A stretch of DNA of 41,634 bases from Planctomycetota bacterium (GTDB taxonomy: Bacteria > Planctomycetota > Planctomycetia > Gemmatales > Gemmataceae): NCBI GenBank assembly GCA_016177925.1, contig JACOUH010000256.1, forward strand, positions 1-41,634, given 5' to 3'. Under the pieces are notes generated by a model that was given only the letters and a program-made list of their open reading frames with translations, did not search any database and was not told the origin of the DNA. Below, piece after piece: positions 33,460 to 41,634 of the stretch; the stretch's first letter is position 1, and the number at the start of each line of letters is the position of its first letter. Both the position numbers and the translations under genes were made by a program.

Positions 33460-33954
33460 TCATTTTTCCATGAACCATTCCGGCGTGATCAGCCAGACGA
33501 GGATGCCGGTGCCCTTGTCGGGGCCTTCGGCGCAGGTGATGCGAGCGAGGCCGGCCTTGGCCAGGTCGAGCTGGGCCTTCTTGCTGCCAATCAGCCAGGC
33601 AACGTGGGCGGACAGGTCAGGCTGGTGTCCGACCAGGGCGACCCACTCCTTGCGCAACTTGCGGAGGATGCGAGCGAGCTTGCCCGGCTTGGCGTCGGGA
33701 GCCAGTTCGTCGCACAGCCGCAGTTCCGGCTTGGGGCCCGGCCAGCGCTCCAGCAGGTCCTCGGCAGTCTGGCGGGCGCGCAGCAGTGGGCTGGTCAGGA
33801 CCACGTCCAGGCGGGCGACGCGGCCCTGCAGGGCCGGCACCAGCGCATGGGCCTGGGCGTGGCCGTGCTCGGTCAGCGCACGGTCGGCGTCGGCGTTGAC
33901 ATCGCCCTGGCCGCGCGACACCGCCTCGGCGTGCCGGATCATGATGAGTTCCAC
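33460..33954 (-). CDS. sixA: Phosphohistidine phosphatase SixA
   Basis: SixA removes phosphate from phosphohistidine in signalling proteins; it belongs to the histidine phosphatase (phosphoglycerate mutase-like) superfamily. The start GTG at 33954 is favoured by GGAGGGG six bases upstream, and the first residues VELIMIRHAEA contain the Arg-His pair of the RHG motif (here RHA). The second active-site His lies in VALVGHQPDLS, and LTSPLLRARQTAEDLLE is the usual family helix. The protein has 164 residues, a normal length. It reads away from typA, to which it is divergent. Confidence 0.85.
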   Translation of the reverse strand: MELIMIRHAEAVSRGQGDVNADADRALTEHGHAQAHALVPALQGRVARLDVVLTSPLLRARQTAEDLLERWPGPKPELRLCDELAPDAKPGKLARILRKLRKEWVALVGHQPDLSAHVAWLIGSKKAQLDLAKAGLARITCAEGPDKGTGILVWLITPEWFMEK

Positions 33955-34060
33955 GTCTTTCCCCTCCGCAGGCGAGTCACCCCGTGGCCCGCGCTTCTTG
34001 GCGGGCCACGGCATGGCCCGCCTACCTCGTCTGCCCTATGCGAACGCGGCCGGCGCCATC

Positions 34061-34066
34061 TATAAT
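34061..34066 (+). promoter_or_regulatory. Possible -10 element of typA
   Basis: A perfect TATAAT lies 64 bases before the typA start, in an otherwise GC-rich stretch. At the usual 16-18 base spacing upstream (about 34038-34045) there is no good TTGACA match, so support is partial. Confidence 0.45.
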
Positions 34067-34129
34067 AGATTCTCTCTCCGCGACAGGCCAACGACCCCAG
34101 CGGCCGGACCTGCCGGCACGAGTATCCGC

Positions 34130-35949
<1,820 letters not shown>

Positions 35950-35953
<4 letters not shown>

Positions 35954-36005
35954 CCCGACGCGCAAGCGAGGATTTCTTGCTTTCCTCGCTTGCGCGTCGG
36001 GCTAA
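35950..36005. repeat. Family A palindrome, 23-bp stem, variant with matched change
   Basis: The arms 35950-35972 and 35983-36005 are perfect complements with a loop TTTCTTGCTT. This copy has GCGCAAGCGAGG where other copies have GCGCCAGCGAGG, and the other arm has the matching base, so the stem is kept. It begins with the typA stop codon and lies upstream of the small gene at 36079. Confidence 0.9.
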
Positions 36006-36078
36006 GTGGCCGCTCTCCCTCAGCGGCTGTACAATCCTCTCTTTCAACGACCGCAAGAACCCCATCAAGGAGCCCCCT

Positions 36079-36324
36079 ATGGGAGCGCGACGCATACGGC
36101 GAGAGCAGCGGCAGTTCGACATGGCGCAATCGCGCATCCGGAACGGGACGGAAAAGAAGAAGGAGCGCGTCCGCCGGCAGACGCGCATGGTCGAACTGAT
36201 CAAGAAGGGCCGCCTGCCCTACACGCCATCGATCATGAGCTGGATCAGCGCCCAACTCGACAAGCCGACGACGCGCATCACGCAGGAAGACGTCGATCGC
36301 CTGCTCGGCTCGCTGAAGGCCTGA
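36079..36324 (+). CDS. Small basic protein of unknown function
   Basis: This encodes 81 residues from ATG 36079, behind AAGGAG at good spacing. The N-terminal half is very basic (GARRIRREQRQFDMAQSRIR, EKKKERVRRQTRM), and the C-terminal half (LPYTPSIMSWISAQLDKPTT, EDVDRLLGSLKA) is helical. It might bind nucleic acid or the ribosome. There is no known family match. It ends four bases before the stop of the convergent gene. It is likely conserved among relatives, judging by composition and ribosome site. Confidence 0.65.
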   Translation: MGARRIRREQRQFDMAQSRIRNGTEKKKERVRRQTRMVELIKKGRLPYTPSIMSWISAQLDKPTTRITQEDVDRLLGSLKA

Positions 36325-36328
36325 TTCC

Positions 36329-36670
36329 TCAGCGCCGCCGATGCACCGCACAGAGGTAGGCCGGGCGCGGGAACAGGGGCAGCAGGCCGCGGAGGATGCG
36401 CTGCCACACCCATCCCCGCGTCACGGCCGGCCGTTCGCACAGGCTGCACCGATACGCCAGGCCCGGTTCCTGCCAGAGGACTTCGCCCGCTCGCCGCTCC
36501 TCGTGGTTGCGGATCTGAGCGTCCGTCACCCCGCGCGCGAGCAATTCCGCCTCGATGATGCCGAGCGCCTCCGGCTCCATCCCCGCCTGGTACACCGTCA
36601 GCCGGTCGAGCAGGTCTTCTGTCTCCGCTTGCCGAATGTTCTCGCGCACTCGTTCGTGATCGATCGACAT
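36329..36670 (-). CDS. Protein with a CxxC pair, hypothetical
   Basis: This encodes 113 residues starting SIDHERVRENIRQAETEDLL, with a start ATG at 36670. A cysteine pair CSLCERP in the middle, followed by a hydrophobic region (WVWQRILRGLLPLFPRPAYL) and another Cys (CAVHRRR), may bind zinc or redox-active partners. It is convergent with the small basic gene, four bases apart. The N-terminal helices ending LGIIEAELLARGVTDAQIRN resemble a small regulatory fold. No family was recognised. Confidence 0.55.
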   Translation of the reverse strand: MSIDHERVRENIRQAETEDLLDRLTVYQAGMEPEALGIIEAELLARGVTDAQIRNHEERRAGEVLWQEPGLAYRCSLCERPAVTRGWVWQRILRGLLPLFPRPAYLCAVHRRR

Positions 36671-37030
36671 CTGCGTTTCACTTCCCTCGCCGGACGGCAA
36701 CCAGAGAATCCCTCTTGTATCATAGTCTCGACCGATCCGCGTGAGCGGCGGGGCGTGAGCCCGCCGGTGCCGCTCCGCCGGTTGTTCACACTGTCTAGCG
36801 GTGAACGTCAACCCTGTTAAGGGAGCTTTACACTTCGCACGAGCCGAGGACTTCCCGTCCCCACCGCACCCCTCTTAGCCCGACGCGCCAGCGAGGATTT
36901 CTTGCTTTCCTCGCTGGCGCGTCGAGCTAAGAGGGGTGCGGCACTGGATTTGCCCGAGGGAGACAGGGAATGGTTGGGCCGATCGGGCCCGTCTCTTCTC
37001 TTCTCCCCCAAACGGACGATTGGACTCGCC
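36671..37030. other. 360-base gap with a long family A palindrome
   Basis: The gap lies between two genes that point away from each other. It holds the palindrome at 36864-36941 and otherwise nothing recognisable. Short readings in it are rich in ARRASE-like peptides, a product of the repeat rather than coding sequence. A TATGAT-like element near 36717-36722 on the minus strand could be the -10 of the CxxC protein gene, but it is weak. Confidence 0.6.
36864..36941. repeat. Family A palindrome, 34-bp stem
   Basis: The arms 36864-36897 and 36908-36941 pair over 34 bases with one mismatch (A in the right arm where G is expected); the loop is TTTCTTGCTT, identical to that at 35973-35982. The outer part is unique sequence (CCGCACCCCTC). 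Confidence 0.9.
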
Positions 37031-37513
37031 ATGCAACGGGAAACCAACTCCACGCACCCGGAGATCCGTCCCGGTCTCGACGCGCTACGGACGTTGCCGT
37101 CAATCTGTCAGATCGAAGAGGATTGGGGCCGCATCGAGTTGAAACTCGAGACGGCCGACACGCGTTACTGGGTCACGACGCGCGGTCTGCCGGTAAAGTC
37201 CCGCCAGGCGCCGATCAACTATGTCGTCGGCTACGTCACCGTGGAGAAGCGGGCCAACGATGGCCGCTGGGACCTCAACGCCGTCTTCTCCCCGGAGGCG
37301 TGGAAGCTGTCGCAGGCCTTCGATTACTGCCAGCTCCTCTACCGCGACCTGCGCGGGCTGAACGAGCAGCTGGAGCAGCACTTCCGCTGGGAGACGAAAC
37401 AACAACTCGACGCGATCCTGCGCGAGCTGGAGATGACCAACAAAGTGATCCGCGACCTGTCGGAAAAGGTGGCAGCGGGCAACGCGGACAAGACGAACGA
37501 GCGGTTGGCGTGA
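37031..37513 (+). CDS. Hypothetical 160-residue protein with a helical tail
   Basis: This begins MQRETNSTHPEIRPGLDALR at ATG 37031. Middle strands (YWVTTRGLPVKSRQAPINYV, VGYVTVEKR) are followed by long helices (LNEQLEQHFRWETKQQLDAI, NKVIRDLSEKVAAGNADK) that look like a coiled coil. There is no signal or membrane segment. It may be a cytoplasmic structural or regulatory protein. Just upstream of the start is the family A palindrome. No family was recognised. Confidence 0.6.
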   Translation: MQRETNSTHPEIRPGLDALRTLPSICQIEEDWGRIELKLETADTRYWVTTRGLPVKSRQAPINYVVGYVTVEKRANDGRWDLNAVFSPEAWKLSQAFDYCQLLYRDLRGLNEQLEQHFRWETKQQLDAILRELEMTNKVIRDLSEKVAAGNADKTNERLA

Positions 37514-37525
37514 CGCCTTCAGCTG

Positions 37526-37550
37526 GTAGGGTGGGCATTGCCCACCCTAC
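37526..37550. repeat. 11-bp stem palindrome between two plus-strand genes
   Basis: GTAGGGTGGGC, a 3-base loop ATT, and the exact complement. It lies 12 bases past the stop of the preceding gene and 73 before the fhcC-like start. A tight hairpin of this kind could end transcription, but no T-run follows. Confidence 0.75.
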
Positions 37551-37622
37551 GGCCTGGAAAAGCCCCGGTCCGAGCCGTACAACGCGGACAACGGCTGGTC
37601 GTCCGTCCCAGAAAGGCCCGGC

Positions 37623-38435
37623 ATGCTGATCCTGAACTATCGGGCCTCGACCACCATCCCGGTCGAGGCCGAGTGCATCACCCCGCAGAACCTCGCCGGC
37701 AAGTCGCCCGCCGAGGTCGCGTCTCTGCCCGTCCAGCACGGCAACACGCAGGTCCCGCTCGGCGAGTTCTTCGACATTGAAGGGGACGCGAGCGATGGCG
37801 AGGTGGTGCTCGAGGGCGACTGCGCGCGCGTCAAGATGATCGGTGCCGGCATGTCGGGGGGACGCCTCACCGTCCGCGGCAATGTCGGCATGCACCTCGG
37901 CGCCGAGATGACCGGCGGCGAGATCCACGTCCACGGCAGCGCCGGCGACTGGGTCGGTGCCGAGATGCGCGGCGGACAGATCCACGTCCACGGCGACGCC
38001 GGCCATCTAGTCGGCGCTACCTACCGCGGCGGAGCCGTCGGCATGCGCGGCGGCGTCCTCCTCATCGACGGCAAGGCGGGCAACGAGATCGGCAGCGGCA
38101 TGCGCCGCGGCCTGATTGCCATCGGCGGGGCGGTTGGCGACTTCCCCGGGGTGTCGATGATCGCGGGCAGCGTCTTTCTGTTCGGTCCGTCGGGAGTGCG
38201 CCCTGGCGCCGGCATGAAGCGCGGCAGCCTCGTCTTCTGCGCCGACCCGCCCGCCCTCCTGCCCACGTTCCGCTACGACTGTGCCTATCGTCCCGTCTTC
38301 CTCTCTCTCTATCTGCGTCAGTTGAAAGCGTGGGACTTTCCGGTGTCTGACGAGGTGTTGCGCGCGAGCTGGCGTCGCTACAGCGGCGACCTGGTAGCCC
38401 TCGGCAAGGGAGAAATCCTCGCCCGTATCCCGTAG
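37623..38435 (+). CDS. fhcC: Formylmethanofuran dehydrogenase / formyltransferase-hydrolase complex subunit C
   Basis: FhcC is part of the complex that takes a formyl group in tetrahydromethanopterin-linked C1 oxidation, as in methylotrophs and planctomycetes. The 270-residue protein is built of beta-helix repeats: GAGMSGGRLTVRGNVGMHLG, GAEMTGGEIHVHGSAGDWVG, GAEMRGGQIHVHGDAGHLVG, a pattern shared by FmdC/FhcC and by the last domain of glutamate synthase. The start MLILNYRASTTIPVEAECIT supports FhcC. No neighbouring fhcA, B or D genes are in the window, so the gene is isolated here. It bears on the proposed C1 role of the mau-like cluster. Confidence 0.8.
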   Translation: MLILNYRASTTIPVEAECITPQNLAGKSPAEVASLPVQHGNTQVPLGEFFDIEGDASDGEVVLEGDCARVKMIGAGMSGGRLTVRGNVGMHLGAEMTGGEIHVHGSAGDWVGAEMRGGQIHVHGDAGHLVGATYRGGAVGMRGGVLLIDGKAGNEIGSGMRRGLIAIGGAVGDFPGVSMIAGSVFLFGPSGVRPGAGMKRGSLVFCADPPALLPTFRYDCAYRPVFLSLYLRQLKAWDFPVSDEVLRASWRRYSGDLVALGKGEILARIP

Positions 38436-38437
38436 CG

Positions 38438-38501
38438 GGCGAGCGGGGGGTGTGAACCCCCCGGTCCGTCGACACCGGGGGGTTCACACCCCCCGCTCGC
38501 C
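38438..38501. repeat. 28-bp stem perfect palindrome, family B copy 2
   Basis: The arms 38438-38465 and 38474-38501 are perfect complements with an 8-base loop (CCGTCGAC). The arm core GGCGAGCGGGGGGTGTG is the same as at 16981-17048. It starts two bases past the fhcC-like stop and precedes the start of the next gene. Confidence 0.9.
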
Positions 38502-38551
38502 AAATTCGTGCTTGACCTGTCGCGCGGAGCGGAGTATATCCTCGCCCCGCC

Positions 38552-39688
38552 ATGAGAACTACATTCCGCCTACTCCTGTGCGGACTCGTCGTCGTCGGTG
38601 CTCTCCGGGCCGCGGGGCCTGACAAGCCCGAGGCCGGCAAGGTCCTCGTCCTGGACAACGACCGCACGCTGGAGGGTGACGTCGAGCGCGTCGGCGACCG
38701 CTACCGCATTCGCCGTAGTGTCGGCGTGACCTGGGTGCCCGCCGAACGCGTCGCCGGCCTGTGTGCCAGCAAGGAGGAGGCGCTCGCGTTCCTGCGTCGC
38801 CGCAGCAACCTGGACGATCCCGATGAACGGCTGCGCCTCGCCCGCTGGTGCCACCTGCAGGGACTGCGCGACCAGGCCCTCGTCGAGGTCAAGGCGGCGG
38901 TCGAACTGCGACCCGATCACGCCGAGAGCAAACGCCTGTTGCAGTACCTGGAACAGTCCGCCCGCTACGCCGAGGAGGCGGCCAGGACGCCGCCCGAGCC
39001 GGCGCGCGCCCGCCCCCTGGCGGAGGCGCTGGCCGTCGACCTGAACGCCGAGGCGGTCGGCCTGTTCGCCACGCGGGTCCAACCGATCCTGATCAACGCC
39101 TGCGCCCGTTGCCATCTCGCCGAGGGCGCGGGTGCGTTCCAACTCCAGCGCACATCCTCGGACGGAGTGGTCGACCGCAAGGCGATGCAGCAGAACCTGG
39201 CAGCAGTGGTCGCCCAGCTCAATCTCCGCCAGCCGGAGGTCAGCCCGCTGCTGGTCAAGGCGATCAGTGCCCACGGCCCGATCGGCGAGGCACCCCTGCG
39301 GGGCCGCCAGGCCGAGGCGTTTCGCACCCTCGAGAACTGGGTGCGCCTCACCGTGGCGAACAACCCGCGCCTGGCGGAGCAGTCCTCCCCGGGACCGGAC
39401 GCGCAGACTCCGGCCGCAGAGAAGCTCTCCGCCCCGACCTCGATGCCGACCTCCGCGCCGCGGGCGACTGCCCTGGCGACGAAGCCACCCCCGGTACGAG
39501 CCGAGGTTCCCCGCGTCTCTTCGCCGACGCCCCCTTCACCTGCGACCGCACTGCCGGCTGCTGCGAGTCCGACGCCGACACCCCCGCCTCCGACTCCCAC
39601 CGAGGCGGAAAGCGAGTTCGATCCGGACCTCTTCAACCGGCAAATGCACCCCCACGGCAAGCCTCCTGCCCTACCCGTCAAGCCTTGA
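38552..39688 (+). CDS. Exported CxxCH protein with a proline-rich tail
   Basis: This encodes 378 residues. A signal peptide (TFRLLLCGLVVVGALRA) is followed by a short beta-rich part (KVLVLDNDRTLEGDVERVGD), a helical repeat stretch (LQGLRDQALVEVKAAVELRP, tetratricopeptide-like) and a haem c-type motif ACARCHLAEGAGAFQL (C184, C187, H188) resembling the planctomycete cytochrome style. The last 100 residues are proline- and alanine-rich (PPPPTPTEAESEFDPD). It could be a periplasmic or surface electron carrier. The 3' end overlaps the convergent dinB-like gene by 11 bases. Confidence 0.75.
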   Translation: MRTTFRLLLCGLVVVGALRAAGPDKPEAGKVLVLDNDRTLEGDVERVGDRYRIRRSVGVTWVPAERVAGLCASKEEALAFLRRRSNLDDPDERLRLARWCHLQGLRDQALVEVKAAVELRPDHAESKRLLQYLEQSARYAEEAARTPPEPARARPLAEALAVDLNAEAVGLFATRVQPILINACARCHLAEGAGAFQLQRTSSDGVVDRKAMQQNLAAVVAQLNLRQPEVSPLLVKAISAHGPIGEAPLRGRQAEAFRTLENWVRLTVANNPRLAEQSSPGPDAQTPAAEKLSAPTSMPTSAPRATALATKPPPVRAEVPRVSSPTPPSPATALPAAASPTPTPPPPTPTEAESEFDPDLFNRQMHPHGKPPALPVKP

Positions 39689-40157
39689 CAGGGTCCGTGC
39701 CGGCCGAAACGAGGCGGGTGATGTAGGACATCTGCCCTCGGTGAATGGCGAAGTGAGCGACCAGGTGGAGCAGCGCCGGCAACACACGCCCCAACCGCGT
39801 GACCGGGTGCGGCGCCGCCAGTTGCTCCTCGCCGAGCCCCTCGACCACCCGACGGAACATCGCCACGGCATCGTCCAGCTTTGCCAGGGCCTCTGCCTTC
39901 GCCGGCACGTTCTGCTCCGTGAACTCACGCTCACGGTCGCGCGTGTAGCCGGTCCCGCCGAGGCAAGCGCCGACCATGTAATTCAGGTTCCCCGTCAGGT
40001 GCAGGACGAGGTGGCCCAACGAGTTGCCCGGCTCAATCGGCCGGCGCCAGAACTGCTCCTCCGAAAGCGGTTCGGCTGTGGTCCTCACCGCGTCGCGCAG
40101 TTGCGCCAGTTCTCCCGCCAGCGCCTCCTTCATCAGCTTCGTCATGTCCACCGTCAT
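39678..40157 (-). CDS. DinB-like metal-binding protein
   Basis: This encodes 159 residues of the DinB/YfiT four-helix type. The metal-binding histidines sit in LGHLVLHLTGN and HFAIHRGQM; LSEEQFWRRPIEPGNS is the typical first-helix end. These proteins bind a divalent metal; some are thiol transferases that use bacillithiol or mycothiol, but many have no known role. The ATG at 40157 is close to the plausible family start. It overlaps the end of the CxxCH gene by 11 bases, tail to tail. Confidence 0.85.
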   Translation of the reverse strand: MTVDMTKLMKEALAGELAQLRDAVRTTAEPLSEEQFWRRPIEPGNSLGHLVLHLTGNLNYMVGACLGGTGYTRDREREFTEQNVPAKAEALAKLDDAVAMFRRVVEGLGEEQLAAPHPVTRLGRVLPALLHLVAHFAIHRGQMSYITRLVSAGTDPVKA

Positions 40158-40317
40158 GGAAGGTCCTCCAGGTTGCCTGTTCGATTCGTCTTGCCACTGG
40201 GGCTGTAGGCACTGAGGGGCTCGGCGGCAATCCCGACTTCACCTGCCCGGTGGCCGGCGGTAGAATCCCACATCGGAACCTGGGAACCCGAGACACCCGG
40301 ACAGAGAGGATGGTCTC

Positions 40318-41307
40318 ATGAGACAGGCGGTGTTCGCCCTGCTGGCCCTCGCGGCCGCGGCGCCGGCGACGTGCGCTCAGGGCTGGGCGAACAAGCTGTT
40401 CAAGAACCAGACCACGCACGACTTCGGCACCGTGCCCTACGGCGCCCAGCTGCTGCACCGCTTCCCGATCACCAACATTTATGCCGTCCCCCTGGAGATC
40501 AGCCAGGTCCGCGTTTCCTGTGGCTGCGTTACTGCCGCGCCCAGCAAGAAAGTACTGCAATCGCGCGAGGCTGGCACCATCGACATCACCATGGATGCCC
40601 GCCTCTTCAAGGGTGCCAAGACCGTCACTGTCTACGTCAGCGTCGGACCGACTTACGTCTCGACCGCCGAACTGCGTGTCAGCGCCAACAGCCGCGCCGA
40701 CGTCGTTTTCAACCCGGGGCAGGTCAATTTCGGCAACGTCGCCCAGGGCCAGACGCCATCACAGCCGATCGACGTCGAGTATGCCGGCACGTTCGACTGG
40801 CGCATCACGGAGGTACTCGCCAAGGGCCTGCCGTTCGACGTCGAGCTGCGCGAGTTGTACCGGCAAAGCGGGGTCAAGGCCGGCTACCGAGTCAAGGTGA
40901 CGCTGAAGCCCGACGCCCCAGCCGGACCGCTCAAGCAGGAGGTCCATCTGCGCACCAACGACCCGGCCACGCCGCTGATCTCCGTCCTGGTGGAGGCGAA
41001 CGTCGAGGCGTCGCTGGTCGTCTCGCCGAGCCCCCTGCCGCTGGGCGCCGTCAAGGTGGGCGAAGCGCCACTGCTGCGCCGCGTCGTGGTCAAGGGGCAG
41101 CGGCCGTTCCGGGTGATCGCGGTCGACGGCCTCGGCGACGGGCTGTCGCTGGGCGCCGACCTGTCGGCGGAAACCCTGCCGGTGCAGACGATCACGTTGC
41201 GCTTCCAGCCCGGCCGTGCCGGCGAGGTTCGCCGCCGACTGCAAATCCGCACCGACATGCAAAACGCCTCCGTCCCGCTGACCCTCGAAGGCAGCGTCAC
41301 GCCCTGA
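40318..41307 (+). CDS. Exported DUF1573 protein
   Basis: This encodes 329 residues. A signal peptide (AVFALLALAAAAPATCAQG) precedes a DUF1573 domain with HDFGTVPYGAQLLHRFPITN and the conserved SCGCVTAAPSKK, then two further Ig-like repeats, including SVLVEANVEASLVVSPSPLP and VVVKGQRPFRVIAVDGLGDG. DUF1573 proteins are abundant in planctomycetes and often tied to cell-surface or ciliary-like adhesion folds; no enzyme activity is known. The ATG at 40318 follows GAGAGGA. It is the last complete gene of the window. Confidence 0.85.
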   Translation: MRQAVFALLALAAAAPATCAQGWANKLFKNQTTHDFGTVPYGAQLLHRFPITNIYAVPLEISQVRVSCGCVTAAPSKKVLQSREAGTIDITMDARLFKGAKTVTVYVSVGPTYVSTAELRVSANSRADVVFNPGQVNFGNVAQGQTPSQPIDVEYAGTFDWRITEVLAKGLPFDVELRELYRQSGVKAGYRVKVTLKPDAPAGPLKQEVHLRTNDPATPLISVLVEANVEASLVVSPSPLPLGAVKVGEAPLLRRVVVKGQRPFRVIAVDGLGDGLSLGADLSAETLPVQTITLRFQPGRAGEVRRRLQIRTDMQNASVPLTLEGSVTP

Positions 41308-41534
41308 CCGAGGGGCTTTGCTCCTAAAGTCTGATACGAAAGTTACGTTCGTTTCATTTCGTGGGATTTCGTTTTGAAACGAAAAAAGCATACAGACGTC
41401 CCCCGTTTCCTCAAGCGCCATGAGCAAGAGCAGTGGGCCACATCCGTTACGGAAGCCAGCCGACTGGTATTGACCTTCCGCCACTTCGTGTTATGCTACC
41501 TAAAGTAATCAAGAGTTTCCACGCGGAGGCGGGA
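41308..41534. other. A+T-richer gap before the last gene
   Basis: These 227 bases are less GC-rich than the rest. They contain a short palindrome (TTTCGTTT, TG, AAACGAAA at 41367-41384) that could be an operator, and several TTTCG/CGAAA words around 41338-41388. No gene was found in it. Confidence 0.5.
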
Positions 41535-41634
41535 ATGGCGCGGAATAAGGCGAAGGACGAACAACCATCGCTTCCCTTTGATGGCGGCACTGAGAACGTG
41601 TCGATTGTTTTCAAGAAGTTGTACTACCACCTGT
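41535..41634 (+). CDS. Start of a gene that runs off the window, possibly a DNA methylase
   Basis: Only 33 residues are visible: MARNKAKDEQPSLPFDGG, then VSIVFKKLYYHL. The ATG at 41535 has GGAGGCGGG just upstream. The basic start and FKKLYYHL style resemble the N-terminus of some class I DNA methylases (HsdM-like) seen in restriction or defence islands, but this is a weak impression from a short piece. The lower GC before it fits a transferred segment. Confidence 0.35.
   Translation, partial: MARNKAKDEQPSLPFDGGTENVSIVFKKLYYHL

Overview
The window is high-GC bacterial DNA most consistent with a planctomycete, probably of the Gemmata/Isosphaera group. The indicators are several exported PQQ-type propellers with the N-terminal DWPQ[WF]RG motif, a DUF1573 protein, planctomycete-style CxxCH proteins, three ECF sigma cassettes followed by membrane or zinc-binding partners, an Fhc-type C1 gene, and many palindromic intergenic repeats. 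No rRNA, tRNA, CRISPR array or transposase was recognised. Placement is by eye; no search was run.

Layout. 1-1.9 kb (+): a thiE fragment abruptly joined out of frame to the C-terminal half of metH. 1.9-11.6 kb (-): the most unusual region, read right to left: mauE-like, mauD-like, a Tat-exported mauA-like light chain that keeps the tryptophan pair of tryptophan tryptophylquinone (TTQ), an exported propeller-like protein, a haem c lipoprotein, a large protein with two haem c sites, a smaller protein duplicating the N-terminal module of that one, then an ECF sigma factor overlapping a membrane partner. 11.8-15.6 kb: a membrane-anchored PQQ-type propeller (-), divergent from methylisocitrate lyase, a citrate/2-methylcitrate synthase and a small protein (+). 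15.6-18.7 kb (-): a 50-residue membrane protein, a Bax inhibitor-1 protein, a coiled-coil protein, a frameshifted anti-sigma-like gene and its ECF sigma factor.

18.8-27.1 kb (+): an MFS transporter, a truncated 5' copy of a sodium:solute symporter gene, a two-gene toxin/antitoxin-like insert, the complete symporter, an unknown protein, an exported propeller with EF-hands, and a large exported glycosidase-like protein. 27.2-33.3 kb: truD (-), an AI-2E family permease (+), then an ECF sigma / zinc anti-sigma / exported protein operon and a small protein (-). 33.4-41.3 kb: sixA (-), typA (+), small unknown genes, an fhcC-like C1 gene, an exported CxxCH protein, a DinB-like protein (-) and a DUF1573 protein. 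The last 300 bases are less GC-rich and start a gene that runs off the end.

How they may fit together. The 3.5-11.6 kb cluster looks like a divergent periplasmic TTQ-type dehydrogenase system: light chain, its disulfide-forming partners MauD and MauE, a possible propeller heavy chain, and cytochromes that could accept electrons or build the cofactor. No mauG, mauF or amicyanin gene was seen beside it. The fhcC-like gene at 37.6 kb hints that the organism has tetrahydromethanopterin-linked C1 chemistry, which would suit a methylamine-type substrate, but that link is inference. Many intergenic spaces hold long, near-perfect hairpins from a few repeat families; one family supplies the stop codons of typA and truD.
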